Shown: piece by piece, positions 26,816-35,702 of the stretch
Numbering within the stretch: the first letter of the stretch is position 1
How the letters are laid out: every line of letters starts with the position of its first letter
Source: Lacrimispora sp. BS-2
Lineage (GTDB): Bacteria; Bacillota; Clostridia; Lachnospirales; Lachnospiraceae
Length of the DNA stretch: 64,000 nt
Assembly (NCBI RefSeq): GCF_040207125.1
Contig: NZ_CP157940.1
Location: forward strand, 3,906,001-3,970,000
Direction: 5' to 3'
Notes under the pieces: model-generated
What the model was told of the DNA's origin: nothing
Databases searched by the model: none
Seen by the model: only the letters and a program-made list of their open reading frames with translations
Translations under genes and position numbers: made by a program

Positions 26816-28207
26816 ATGAAAGAGAAGGTACAAGTATTTGGCCGCTTTTTAAGCGGCATGGTAATGCCGAACATCGGTGCATTTATTGCATGGGGACTGA
26901 TTACGGCATTGTTTATTCCCACCGGCTGGTATCCCAATGAAGCAATTGGTGCTCTGGTCTCCCCTATGGTTTCTATGCTGCTGCCGCTTCTCATTGCTTA
27001 TACGGGCGGTTCAGCAATCTACGGACAACGGGGCGGCGTCATCGGTGCAATCACAGCCATGGGCGTGATTGTTGGCTCCAGTATCCCTATGTTTATGGGG
27101 GCAATGATCGTAGGACCTGTCAGTGCCTGGGTGATTAAGCAGTTTGACCGAAAGATCCAGAGCAAGATCCCTGCCGGATTTGAGATGCTGGTAAACAACT
27201 TTTCACTGGGCATCATCGGTGCCATCCTGACGGCCATCGCCTTAAAGGGGGTTGCTCCTTTTGTTGAGGTGATGAACCGGGTGATGGAGTCAGGAGTTGG
27301 TTTCTTTGTGGATCACAGGCTGCTTCCGCTGGCAAGCGTTTTTATCGAACCTGCCAAGATCCTGTTCCTTAACAATGCCATTAACCATGGAATCCTCTCT
27401 CCTATGGGAATCCAGCAGGTGGAGGAAATCGGAAAGTCCATATTCTTTCTTCTTGAGGCAAATCCGGGGCCTGGACTTGGTATTTTACTGGCTTACTGCC
27501 TTGCAGGAAAAGGATCAGCCAAAAGCTCTGCTCCCGGCGCAGTTATCATTCACTTTTTAGGCGGAATCCATGAGATTTATTTCCCATACATACTGATGAA
27601 TCCCCTTTTACTTCTGGCGGTGGTAGCAGGCGGAGCCAGCGGAATCTTCGTTTTCCAGCTACTTGGTGTGGGATTAACCTCACCGGCATCGCCGGGAAGT
27701 ATCCTTGCTGTTCTTGCAATGACACCAAGAGGCGGATACTTTGGAGTTTTGGCCGGCGTTACGGTGGCAGCCGTGGTTTCCTTCCTTGTAGCCCTTCCCT
27801 TGCTGCGGTTTTCAGGAAAAGGCGGGGATTTAGAAGAATCAACGGAAAAAATGAAGCAAATGAAGCAGGAGTCTAAGGGAAATCAGAACGCAGAAAAGAA
27901 AATGACGCCTGCAGAAACCGTTAAGAAGATAGTGTTTGCCTGCGATGCCGGTATGGGCTCCAGTGCTATGGGTGCTACTATATTAAAGAAAAAGCTGGCG
28001 GCAGCAGGGTTCGGAGATATTGAGGTGGTTCATTCCCCGGTGTCTTCCATTCCCAAGGATGCCCAGATTGTGGTAACTCATAAAGAACTGAAGGAGCGTG
28101 CGGCACGCAGCAATCCCGAGGCAGAACTGATATTGATCACTAATTTTATGGCAGCCCCGGAATATGATGAGCTGGTGGAAGCGTTAAAAAATAAACAGAC
28201 ACATTAA
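26816..28207 (+). CDS. mtlA: PTS mannitol-family EIICB, hexitol permease 1
   Basis: Imports and phosphorylates a hexitol at the membrane. The 463-residue protein has an EIIC membrane domain (about 1-340, with the GGIHEIYFPYIL motif and NNAINHGI) and a cytoplasmic EIIB domain (about 370-463) whose phosphocysteine is in IVFACDAGMGSSAMGA. There is no fused EIIA; a separate EIIA is encoded at 34270. The ATG at 26816 has GAGGGT 7 bases upstream and is preferred over the GTG at 26801. The neighbouring enzymes are not the usual MtlD, so the true substrate may be a hexitol other than mannitol. Confidence 0.9.
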   Translation: MKEKVQVFGRFLSGMVMPNIGAFIAWGLITALFIPTGWYPNEAIGALVSPMVSMLLPLLIAYTGGSAIYGQRGGVIGAITAMGVIVGSSIPMFMGAMIVGPVSAWVIKQFDRKIQSKIPAGFEMLVNNFSLGIIGAILTAIALKGVAPFVEVMNRVMESGVGFFVDHRLLPLASVFIEPAKILFLNNAINHGILSPMGIQQVEEIGKSIFFLLEANPGPGLGILLAYCLAGKGSAKSSAPGAVIIHFLGGIHEIYFPYILMNPLLLLAVVAGGASGIFVFQLLGVGLTSPASPGSILAVLAMTPRGGYFGVLAGVTVAAVVSFLVALPLLRFSGKGGDLEESTEKMKQMKQESKGNQNAEKKMTPAETVKKIVFACDAGMGSSAMGATILKKKLAAAGFGDIEVVHSPVSSIPKDAQIVVTHKELKERAARSNPEAELILITNFMAAPEYDELVEALKNKQTH

Positions 28208-28283
28208 TAGAATGAAATAGACAGCCTCCCTGGTATCCGATTACAAATCATGGTAAAATATACACGAAAGCAATGAGCAGTGC

Positions 28284-28348
28284 GAAATAAGGCAGGGAAA
28301 AAATTTCGTTGTGCTTGCACATAAGAAATTTTTTCCCTGTCTTATTTC
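28284..28348. repeat. Very long near-perfect hairpin between the two EIICB genes
   Basis: Two 24-base arms (28284-28307 and 28325-28348, starting GAAATAAGGCAGGG and GAAATTTTTTCCC) pair with a single G-T wobble. The 17-base loop contains another TGTGC/GCACA stem. It could act as a transcription pause, a processing site or a bidirectional terminator inside the operon. Confidence 0.8.
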
Positions 28349-28366
28349 ATAGGGCGAATGCCCGTG

Positions 28367-28395
28367 AGCGGGTAAAACCGCAGGTTTTACCCGCT
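28367..28395. repeat. Second perfect hairpin between the two EIICB genes
   Basis: AGCGGGTAAAACC and GGTTTTACCCGCT form a 13-bp stem with a GCA loop. Flanking GTGAG (28364-28368) and CTCAC (28406-28410) could pair as an alternative outer stem. With the hairpin at 28284 it fills most of the 255-base gap, which holds no gene. Confidence 0.75.
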
Positions 28396-28462
28396 GCACT
28401 GCGGACTCACGCCACAATACTTTTAAATCATGTACAACAGGTTCAAAAGGGGATTCACATAA

Positions 28463-29806
28463 ATGAAATTTGCGGGGAGAATACTGAAGTATTACAGCAG
28501 AGTAATTGCGGAGTGCATACCTTTGTTTGTGACAGCGGGGCTGCTGTCAGTTTTATCATCAGTAATATTCCAGAACAGATACGTATCTGAAATGTCCAAT
28601 ATATTATCTTTTCTGGTGATTCCGGTGTTTATGGGATACAAAGCAGGCACTATGTGCGGCGGGGATGCAGGCGGTTTAGCCGGCACCCTGGCCGCTTCTG
28701 CTGTTGTCATGACAGAACCTGCATCTGCCATGATTTTGTCTGCCATAGCAGGCAGTGCCGCCGGTTATTTATGCCGGAAAGGCCTGGACCGGATCAAGCA
28801 CCGGATTCCGGCCGGATTTGAGATGCTCTTTATCAACTTGTACTTATCAGGTCTGGGGTTATTAGCCGGAGCACTTACCCATTATCTCCTGATACCGGTG
28901 GCTGCATGGCTGCTAACCTTTCTGGGAAATGGTCTGTCCCTTATGATCGCAAGGGGAATCATTCCTTTTATCAGCATTGTAGTAGAGCCTTTAAAAATAA
29001 TTTTCTTTAATAACTGGATCAACCACGGCTTTTTCCTTCCCCTGGGATTGGAACAGATGAAAACACAGGGAAGCTCCATTTTATTTCTCCTGGAGACCAA
29101 TCCAGGCCCGGGCTTTGGAATTCTCCTCGCCTATACCTTGGTCCACCGGAATACAAAAAAACAAATGCTTTCCAGCCTGATTATTCAGTCCCTTGGCGGC
29201 ATCCATGAGGTTTATTTCCCCTATATTCTGTCAGATATCCGATTATTGGCTGCTGCCATAGCCGGCAGCATAGCCGGAAACTACTGTTTCATGGCCACTG
29301 GCAGCGGGCTTTTAGGACCGGCATCTCCCGGAAGCGTCATCACAATTATGATTATGGCAGACAAACAGCATTGGCTGGGAATCCTTATGGGAATTTTTGT
29401 CTCTGCCGGAGTGACCTGCCTTCTTTCCTGTTTAATTATGTCAGGAGAAAAACAAAAACCAGTTACTGATGAAGAAACAATACAGAAAGATAAAGGAATG
29501 CAGATGAAGAAAATAGAACATGCCAGAATCTATTTTGTTTGCGACGTTGGCATGGGATCCAGTGCCATGGCCAGTGCGCTGTTTAAGAAAAGGCTTAAGC
29601 TGGAAGGCATAACGGACGCCCAGGTATTTCATGTGTCGGCTGACCGTATTCCGCCTGATGCCGATGTGATTGTATGCCAGAAGGATTTTGCCCGTTCCTT
29701 ATCAGGAATTGATAAACCATGCTTTACAGTCGATAATCTCACGGACATGTCCGGCTATAAGGAACTCTTAAACTGGTTAAGGGGAGGTGGAGAAGATGGC
29801 AGGTAG
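28463..29806 (+). CDS. PTS mannitol-family EIICB, divergent hexitol permease 2
   Basis: A second, shorter and more divergent EIICB of 447 residues. The EIIC part (about 1-330) keeps PAGFEMLF, NNWINHGFFLPLG and GGIHEVYFPYIL. The EIIB part has its phosphocysteine in IYFVCDVGMGSSAMASALF. AAAGGGGA is 9 bases before the ATG. It overlaps the regulator gene by 11 bases. Two EIICB genes and one EIIA suggest either two related substrates or a heteromeric permease. Confidence 0.88.
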   Translation: MKFAGRILKYYSRVIAECIPLFVTAGLLSVLSSVIFQNRYVSEMSNILSFLVIPVFMGYKAGTMCGGDAGGLAGTLAASAVVMTEPASAMILSAIAGSAAGYLCRKGLDRIKHRIPAGFEMLFINLYLSGLGLLAGALTHYLLIPVAAWLLTFLGNGLSLMIARGIIPFISIVVEPLKIIFFNNWINHGFFLPLGLEQMKTQGSSILFLLETNPGPGFGILLAYTLVHRNTKKQMLSSLIIQSLGGIHEVYFPYILSDIRLLAAAIAGSIAGNYCFMATGSGLLGPASPGSVITIMIMADKQHWLGILMGIFVSAGVTCLLSCLIMSGEKQKPVTDEETIQKDKGMQMKKIEHARIYFVCDVGMGSSAMASALFKKRLKLEGITDAQVFHVSADRIPPDADVIVCQKDFARSLSGIDKPCFTVDNLTDMSGYKELLNWLRGGGEDGR

Positions 29807-31901
29807 TGATTTTACACCCAGGATGCAGCAGATCGTCCTGGCTCTTCTTAAAGAGGACGGACCTGTTCCTGTTAAGCGGCTTGCGGATCAGATCCATATC
29901 AGCAAAAGAACAGTACAAAGGGAACTGGAATATATTCCAAAGGTATTAAAAAAATACGGGCTCACTTTTTGCTCAAAAACCGGAACCGGTATCTGGCTGG
30001 AGGGAGACAAAGTTCAGACTGAAGCCTTAAAAGCTGAACTGGAAGAGGCTGACGCTCTTGATGTTTCTGACCGTATTGAACGTCAGAAGCGTCTGACCCT
30101 GGAGATCCTCAAGGATAAGACACTGAAAAAGCTGTATTACTACAGCGATATGTTTGGAGTGAGCGAGGCCACCGTCAGTTCCGATTTAGAGGTGGTAAAA
30201 GAGTGGTTTCATAAGTATCATCTGGAGATAAAGAGAAAACCTGGATATGGTGTATTTATTGAGGGCAGTGAACGGGATTTCCGCCGCGCCCTGCGGGTGT
30301 TCATTGATGAAAACATCCATACAGAGATCATACAGGAGATGTATGAGGCCAGGAACCAGTCTGTGTTAAATGTGATTCAGAATAAAAGTGAGAGGAATAT
30401 TTACCGGATCCTGGATGACGACATTGTTAAACGGGTAACAGCCTGTATCTTAAGAATCCGGGATAAACGGATTCTCAATCTGACCCAGGATTCCTACCTT
30501 GGACTGGTGATTCATGTGGCAATTGCTGTAAACCGGATCCGCAGGCAGGAGATCATTGAGGAAAATCCCCTTATGACAGATGGTTTGCGCAATGATCAGG
30601 ACTATGATCTGGCAAAGACAATCACAAAATCCCTGGAAGCTGAATTTCAGATTCATATTCCGGAAATTGAGTGTGCCTATATCTGTCTGCATATTAAAGG
30701 CTCTAAGATCCAGCAGCTGAATATTGACGAGAAGTCCAGAAGTGAAATAGAGGAATCCAGGGAACTGTGGGATGTGGTCAATGAGATGATCGACTGCTAT
30801 GACGACAGCATTGCCTATCTGCTGAAACAGGATGAGGAGTTTGTGGTCCAGGGACTGATAGCCCATTTAAAGCCCACTCTGGTCCGCCTTACCAATGGCA
30901 TGAAGATCCAGAATCCTTTGCTGGAACAAATTAAGCAGGATTATCCGGTGATATTTGAACGGTGCAGAACCGTTGCAAAGGTGATCGAAGGGCGGTATGG
31001 ATATGAAGTGCCGGAATCGGAGATTGGGTTTCTTGCCATTCATTTCGGTGCGGCAGAGGTCCGGATGGAAAGCAGGAAAGAAAGCCGGAGAAAGGTGAAC
31101 ATAGGGATCGTCTGTGCCAGCGGGATCGGAATCTCACGGCTTATGTCTTCCAAGATTGCCAGGGATTTTGCAGACAGGGTGGAGCTGTCGGTCTATGGAA
31201 TGGCGGATCTGTCTCCTTACGTGCTGAGCAAGACGGATTTCTTTGTATCCACCATACCCCTTAAGGAGGAGGCTGATATCCTGTATGTAAGCCCTCTGCT
31301 TCCTGCTGAGGATATGGAGCAGATTGCCGGAAAGGTGCGCCGGTGTGAGTTCATGCCTAAAAAGCAGGACAACAAAGAATTCACCATTCAGCTGGACCAG
31401 GTGAATTTTATAGCCGTTCAGATTAAAAATGTCATAAGGCTTATGGAATACCAGAGGGTAAATAATGGGATCACCTTTGAGGAACTGCTGATTGCTGTCA
31501 GCGAGAAGCTGGCTGCCTACCCGGAACGGCAGGGCATCATTCAGGAGGATTTAATGAGGCGGGAAAGGCTGAGCAGCCAGATATTCCCGGACTTAAGCTT
31601 TGCCCTGCTTCATGCCAGGACCGAAGGCGTGGTAAAACCGGTGTTTTCCGTGTGCCAGACAAAGGACGGAGAGGCTTTTAACGACCCTTATTTTAAGGGG
31701 GTATGTGTCGTGTTAGTCATGCTGGTGCCAAAGGATGGCCATGAGGTAGAAAACAGCGACATACTGGGCGTCTTAAGCGAGCGGCTGATCGAGGAGGAAG
31801 AATTTCTGGAAGCTGTGAGACATGGAGGAAAAGAGGAAATAAGAGCGTTAGTTTCCCAGTATTTAAACCAATATTTCAAACATTATCTGGATAAGATATG
31901 A
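29796..31901 (+). CDS. mtlR: MtlR-type PTS-controlled transcriptional activator
   Basis: DNA-binding activator whose activity is set by PTS phosphorylation. The 701-residue protein has, in order, an N-terminal helix-turn-helix (VKRLADQIHISKRTVQRELEY), two PRD domains (about 200-400), an EIIB-like domain with Cys in IGIVCASGIGISRLMSSK (about 430), and a C-terminal EIIA-like domain with His in ALLHARTEGVVKPVF (about 610). The ATG at 29796 follows GGGGAGG at 8 bases; GTG 29787 overlaps that site. It is the obvious candidate for binding the paired operators at 26660 and 34165. Confidence 0.93.
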   Translation: MAGSDFTPRMQQIVLALLKEDGPVPVKRLADQIHISKRTVQRELEYIPKVLKKYGLTFCSKTGTGIWLEGDKVQTEALKAELEEADALDVSDRIERQKRLTLEILKDKTLKKLYYYSDMFGVSEATVSSDLEVVKEWFHKYHLEIKRKPGYGVFIEGSERDFRRALRVFIDENIHTEIIQEMYEARNQSVLNVIQNKSERNIYRILDDDIVKRVTACILRIRDKRILNLTQDSYLGLVIHVAIAVNRIRRQEIIEENPLMTDGLRNDQDYDLAKTITKSLEAEFQIHIPEIECAYICLHIKGSKIQQLNIDEKSRSEIEESRELWDVVNEMIDCYDDSIAYLLKQDEEFVVQGLIAHLKPTLVRLTNGMKIQNPLLEQIKQDYPVIFERCRTVAKVIEGRYGYEVPESEIGFLAIHFGAAEVRMESRKESRRKVNIGIVCASGIGISRLMSSKIARDFADRVELSVYGMADLSPYVLSKTDFFVSTIPLKEEADILYVSPLLPAEDMEQIAGKVRRCEFMPKKQDNKEFTIQLDQVNFIAVQIKNVIRLMEYQRVNNGITFEELLIAVSEKLAAYPERQGIIQEDLMRRERLSSQIFPDLSFALLHARTEGVVKPVFSVCQTKDGEAFNDPYFKGVCVVLVMLVPKDGHEVENSDILGVLSERLIEEEEFLEAVRHGGKEEIRALVSQYLNQYFKHYLDKI

Positions 31902-31922
31902 TATAAATAGGTAATTAAAGCC

Positions 31923-31963
31923 GAAATCCCATTTTTGCTGTTTGAAGATGGGGTTTCTTGTTT
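31923..31963 (+). terminator. Terminator after the MtlR-type gene
   Basis: GAAATCCCAT and ATGGGGTTTC (one G-T pair) form a 10-bp stem, followed by TTGTTT. It separates the hflKC unit from the hexitol operon. Confidence 0.8.
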
Positions 31964-32072
31964 ATTATGAAATTCCTCAATTTGAAAAAGTAGTGTATAA
32001 TAGAAGATGTAATAAAGAATCGCCGCTACTTTGTCCATGAAGTAATTTCAAAGGAATGAAAGGAGAAAAAAT

Positions 32073-33068
32073 ATGAAAAAAAGATTTGGAAGCCAAGAGG
32101 ATTCCAGCGATCAAGGACCGGTAAATGACGAAAAACTTCCAAGAGAAAAGCAGAAAAAGGTAATTTTAAAGGGTATCTATCTTATATTAGGAGTGGCACT
32201 GGCTGTTTTCTTTTTTTTCAACAGCTTTTATACGTTGACGGAGGATAAGGTTGGGGTAGTATGTACATTTGGTAAACCTGCCAGTGTAACAAAGACGGGT
32301 CCTCATTTTAAGATTCCATTTGTACAAACAGTTTACAAGATGTCAAAAGAAATCAAAGGCATGAGGATCGGCTATAACGAAAATAATGAATCAACCGTTA
32401 GTGAATCCGAAATGATCACGAAAGATTTTAATTTTGTTAATGTTGACTTCTATGTAGAATATCAGGTTGTGGATCCGGCCAGAGCATATATTTACCGTGA
32501 CAATGCTGTGGATATCTTAGAAAATCTTGCACAGTCTTATATCAGAGATACAGTAGGGGTTTATAGTGTAGATGAGGTGATCACCACAGGAAAAGCTGAA
32601 ATCCAGGCAAAAGTAAAGCAGCTTCTTTCTGAACGATTGGAAAGAGAAGATATTGGTATCGGCATTAATAACGTAACCATACAGGACTCAGAACCGCCTA
32701 CCGTAGAGGTCAGTAATGCATTTAAGGCAGTAGAAGATGCAAAACAGAGTATGGATACGAAAATTAATGAAGCGAAAAAGTATCAGTCCGAGCAGCTCCC
32801 GGCGGCAAATGCCAGGGCAGATAAGGCAAAAAAGGATGCGGAAGCCTATAAGCAGCAAAGAATTAGTGAAGCAGAAGGTCAGGTATCAAGATTTAACGAT
32901 ATGTATGGGGAATACATAAAGTACCCGCTGATCACAAAAAGGAGAATGTTTTATGAGACCATGGAAAGTATTCTGCCGTCGCTAAAGGTTATCATCGATG
33001 GATCTGATGGAACACAAACGATGCTTCCTTTAGAACCCTTTGTAAGCAGTGAGAAAGGAGAACAATAA
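32073..33068 (+). CDS. hflK: SPFH-domain membrane protease modulator HflK
   Basis: Forms with HflC a membrane assembly that modulates FtsH-type proteolysis. It has 331 residues: a cytoplasmic N-terminus, one membrane segment (about 31-50, IYLILGVALAVFFFFNSFY), an SPFH/band-7 domain (about 55-240) and an Ala/Lys-rich coiled coil (about 245-280). A TATAAT -10 lies at 31996-32001 and GAAAGGAG precedes the ATG. It is flanked by terminators, so it is a unit separate from the PTS genes on both sides. Similarity to stomatin-like proteins makes the exact HflK label slightly uncertain. Confidence 0.87.
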   Translation: MKKRFGSQEDSSDQGPVNDEKLPREKQKKVILKGIYLILGVALAVFFFFNSFYTLTEDKVGVVCTFGKPASVTKTGPHFKIPFVQTVYKMSKEIKGMRIGYNENNESTVSESEMITKDFNFVNVDFYVEYQVVDPARAYIYRDNAVDILENLAQSYIRDTVGVYSVDEVITTGKAEIQAKVKQLLSERLEREDIGIGINNVTIQDSEPPTVEVSNAFKAVEDAKQSMDTKINEAKKYQSEQLPAANARADKAKKDAEAYKQQRISEAEGQVSRFNDMYGEYIKYPLITKRRMFYETMESILPSLKVIIDGSDGTQTMLPLEPFVSSEKGEQ

Positions 33069-33070
33069 CA

Positions 33071-33934
33071 ATGGTTAAAAAAATAAAATATGCGGTTATT
33101 ATTTTACTTTTATTTTTTATAGGTTTAAATTCACTTGTTATTACAACGGCAAACGAATACACATTAGTCAAGCAGTTTGGTAAGGTCATGCGTGTGGAAA
33201 ATACGGCTGGTCCGTCTTTTAAGATTCCTATTATTCAAAGTACACAAAAGATTCCAAGAAAAAAAATGATCTACGACCTCATTCCAAGTGATGTTACCAC
33301 CAAAGATAAAAAAGTAATGAATGTTGACTCCTTCGTAATCTGGGAAATCACAGATCCGGTTAAATACTTATCCTCCTTAAATGCAAGCATTGAAAAGGCT
33401 GAGGTAAGGCTTGACAATGTTGTATATAATTCCATCAAAACGGTTATGTCTGCAACCAGCCAGGAAGAAATTATTTCAGGCAGGTCTGGAGAACTGGCAG
33501 AGGCAATTACAAATAATATAGGAACATCAATGGATTCTTATGGAATTCGTATCCTTGCTGTAGAAACAAAAAAGCTTGATCTGCCAGATTCCAATAAAGA
33601 GTCTGTATACCAGCGTATGATCTCTGAAAGGAATAATATTGCAGCCCAGTATACGGCAGATGGAGATTATCAGTCATCTCTAATCCGAAACGAAACGGAT
33701 AGAACAACAAAAGAGACGGTAGCAAAAGCAGAAGCAGAGGCTGAAATGATTAAGGCAGAAGGCGAAGCTCAGTATATGCAGATTCTTAGTAACGCATATA
33801 ATGACGAGTCCAAAGCGGATTTTTATAACTACGTCCGTTCTCTGGATGCCTTAAAGTCTTCATTAAAAGGTACGAATAAAACAATTATCTTGAATAAAAA
33901 CAGTGAACTGGCAAGAATTTTGTCCGGAAATTAA
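33071..33934 (+). CDS. hflC: SPFH-domain membrane protease modulator HflC
   Basis: Partner of HflK. The 287-residue protein has an N-terminal membrane segment (about 5-22), a band-7 domain with FVIWEITDPVKYLSS and the typical MISERNNIAAQY motif, and an Ala/Glu-rich coiled coil (AKAEAEAEMIKAEGEAQY). It starts two bases after the hflK stop codon with AAAGGAG inside the end of hflK, so the two are co-translated. Confidence 0.9.
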   Translation: MVKKIKYAVIILLLFFIGLNSLVITTANEYTLVKQFGKVMRVENTAGPSFKIPIIQSTQKIPRKKMIYDLIPSDVTTKDKKVMNVDSFVIWEITDPVKYLSSLNASIEKAEVRLDNVVYNSIKTVMSATSQEEIISGRSGELAEAITNNIGTSMDSYGIRILAVETKKLDLPDSNKESVYQRMISERNNIAAQYTADGDYQSSLIRNETDRTTKETVAKAEAEAEMIKAEGEAQYMQILSNAYNDESKADFYNYVRSLDALKSSLKGTNKTIILNKNSELARILSGN

Positions 33935-33992
33935 AAAGTCCATATCCAAAAGGTCACTGTCGCGAAAGGCGCTATACAATGTTTTGAATTTC

Positions 33993-34033
33993 AAAAAAGG
34001 TTTATAAGCTCTAAGGGCTTATAAACCTTTTTT
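33993..34033 (+). terminator. Strong terminator of hflKC
   Basis: AAAAAAGGTTTATAAGC and its exact complement form a 17-bp stem with a 7-base loop, ending in six T. The gap from here to the EIIA gene holds a small hairpin (GGGGCCATTGGCCCC, 34109-34123) and the control region at 34165-34235, and no gene. Confidence 0.93.
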
Positions 34034-34164
34034 GTAGTTCCATGTTCTGGTAATACAGGCCTGACAAACCGTCTAGTGATTGCAATCTGATAAGCATATT
34101 TTTTCTTTGGGGCCATTGGCCCCTTATTTTATATAATTCTCGGCTTTCTATGCGGCATTTCAGA

Positions 34165-34189
34165 TTTGGCGTTATCAGATGGCGCCAAA
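34165..34189. promoter_or_regulatory. Candidate MtlR-type operator 2
   Basis: Inverted repeat TTTGGC-N13-GCCAAA containing GATTTGGCGTTA. It ends 16 bases before the -35, exactly as operator 1 does before its promoter. Its outer bases GGCATTT and AAATGCC also pair. Confidence 0.65.
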
Positions 34190-34205
34190 TGCCATTTTGT
34201 TTTCA

Positions 34206-34235
34206 TTGAAAAGAAGGAGATAAGGCCCCTATAAT
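34206..34235 (+). promoter_or_regulatory. Promoter of the EIIA operon
   Basis: TTGAAA (34206-34211), an 18-base spacer and TATAAT (34230-34235). Hexamers and spacing equal those at 26700. Confidence 0.7.
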
Positions 34236-34269
34236 TTAGATAGAAAGTTAACACAGGAGGGCAAAAAAC

Positions 34270-34740
34270 GTGTTTGGCTACGGAAAAAAGAATGAAAAGA
34301 AGAGTACAGAGCTTCTGGAAATTGGGAATATCCGTTTGAATTGCAGACCAGGAAAAAAGGAGGCTGTAATAAGGGAGGTAGGGCAGCTGCTTTATAAGTG
34401 CGGCTGTGTAGAAGAATCCTACATAGAAGCCATGCTTCAGCGGGAACTGTCGTTTTCTACGAATATCGGCAATGGAATTGCACTTCCCCATGGCATAGAG
34501 GCTGCTAAAAAATCCGTTAAGCGCTCCGGCATTGCAGTTATGGTATTCCCTGAGGGAACAGACTGGGGAGGAGAAAAGGTAAAGCTGGTCATAGGAATTG
34601 CAGGGGCAGGAGAGGAGCATTTGGAAATACTCTCAATTATCGCAGAGTGTCTGGCTGATCCGGCTGATGTGGACCGGATTACCGGGTGCAGTGCAGAAGA
34701 AATCCTTACCATGTTTACAGGAAAGAGGTGTCAGCAATGA
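34270..34740 (+). CDS. mtlF: PTS mannitol-family EIIA component
   Basis: Soluble phosphocarrier that passes phosphate from HPr to the EIIB domains. The 156-residue protein has the family active-site motif NGIALPHG with the phosphohistidine at about residue 77, and the VMVFPEG and LSIIAECLAD segments. GTG start with AGGAGGG 7 bases upstream. Its stop codon overlaps the next start codon (ATGA). It has about ten more N-terminal residues than a minimal EIIA. Confidence 0.92.
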   Translation: MFGYGKKNEKKSTELLEIGNIRLNCRPGKKEAVIREVGQLLYKCGCVEESYIEAMLQRELSFSTNIGNGIALPHGIEAAKKSVKRSGIAVMVFPEGTDWGGEKVKLVIGIAGAGEEHLEILSIIAECLADPADVDRITGCSAEEILTMFTGKRCQQ

Positions 34741-35672
34741 TTGTTACGGTCACTATGAACCCTGCCATTGATAAAACCGTAGATATTGACCGGTTTGAAC
34801 GGGGAGATTTAAACAGAATAAAACGTGTGGAGCTGGATGCAGGAGGCAAAGGCATCAATGTTTCCAAGACCATTAAGGAATTGGGCGGAGAAAGCATTGC
34901 CATGGGTTTTGTGGGAGGAACCAGCGGAACCATCATCAGACATGTGCTGGCTGACCAGGGCATTCAAACAGATTTCGTGGAAGTAAAAGGGGAGACGAGA
35001 ACGAATCTGAAGGTGGTAGAGAAAAATGGAGAAGTGACAGAGCTTAATGAACCCGGACCTGAGGTGTCAAAAGAGCAGCTGGAAGATCTTCTTAAAAGGC
35101 TGAATGGATATGCAGCTCCTGATACCTTGTTTGTACTGGCAGGAAGCATACCGGCAGGCATACCAACAGATATATACCGGAGGATCACGGAAGAAGTCCA
35201 CCGGAAAGGGGCAAAGGTCTTGTTAGATGCAGACGGCCCGCTGTTTGCCGAATCCTTAAAGGCAGTACCGGATATGTTAAAGCCTAACCGTTCAGAGCTG
35301 GAACGTTATTACCAGATGGATTACCGTGCATCGGAGCAGGAACTGGTTTCCATGGGAGAAAAGCTGCTGGAGCATGGATCAGATATGGCTGTGATTTCTC
35401 TCGGCCAGATGGGGGCATTATTTTTAACAGGGGATAAACGGTACCGGTGCCCTGGGCTTCGCGTAAAAGCACATTCAACCGTTGGAGCCGGAGATGCCCT
35501 GGTAGGGGCCATGGCTTACGGGTGGAATGAAAAGCTTCCCCTTGAAACCTGCATCCGATTATGCATGGGGGCCTCTGCAGGTGCGGTTACCAGCATAGGA
35601 ACCAAACCGCCCGGCCGCAGTCTGGTAGATGAATTGATGCAGCAGGTAGAATTGTTGGAAATCCGGAAGTAA
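34737..35672 (+). CDS. 1-phosphofructokinase-type PfkB sugar-phosphate kinase
   Basis: Phosphorylates a ketohexose monophosphate to the bisphosphate (fructose-1-P or tagatose-6-P in the family). It has 311 residues. The N-terminal TMNPAIDKTVDI and DAGGKGINVSK motifs and the catalytic VGAGDALVGAMAYG (Asp about 247) are those of the FruK/LacC group. ATG 34737 overlaps the EIIA stop codon; codons upstream to 34686 lie inside the EIIA gene and are not supported. With a dehydrogenase downstream it would turn the oxidised PTS product into an aldolase substrate. Confidence 0.88.
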   Translation: MIVTVTMNPAIDKTVDIDRFERGDLNRIKRVELDAGGKGINVSKTIKELGGESIAMGFVGGTSGTIIRHVLADQGIQTDFVEVKGETRTNLKVVEKNGEVTELNEPGPEVSKEQLEDLLKRLNGYAAPDTLFVLAGSIPAGIPTDIYRRITEEVHRKGAKVLLDADGPLFAESLKAVPDMLKPNRSELERYYQMDYRASEQELVSMGEKLLEHGSDMAVISLGQMGALFLTGDKRYRCPGLRVKAHSTVGAGDALVGAMAYGWNEKLPLETCIRLCMGASAGAVTSIGTKPPGRSLVDELMQQVELLEIRK

Positions 35673-35702
35673 ATGGAATGAATAAGGTTGGAGGATAGAA
35701 AG

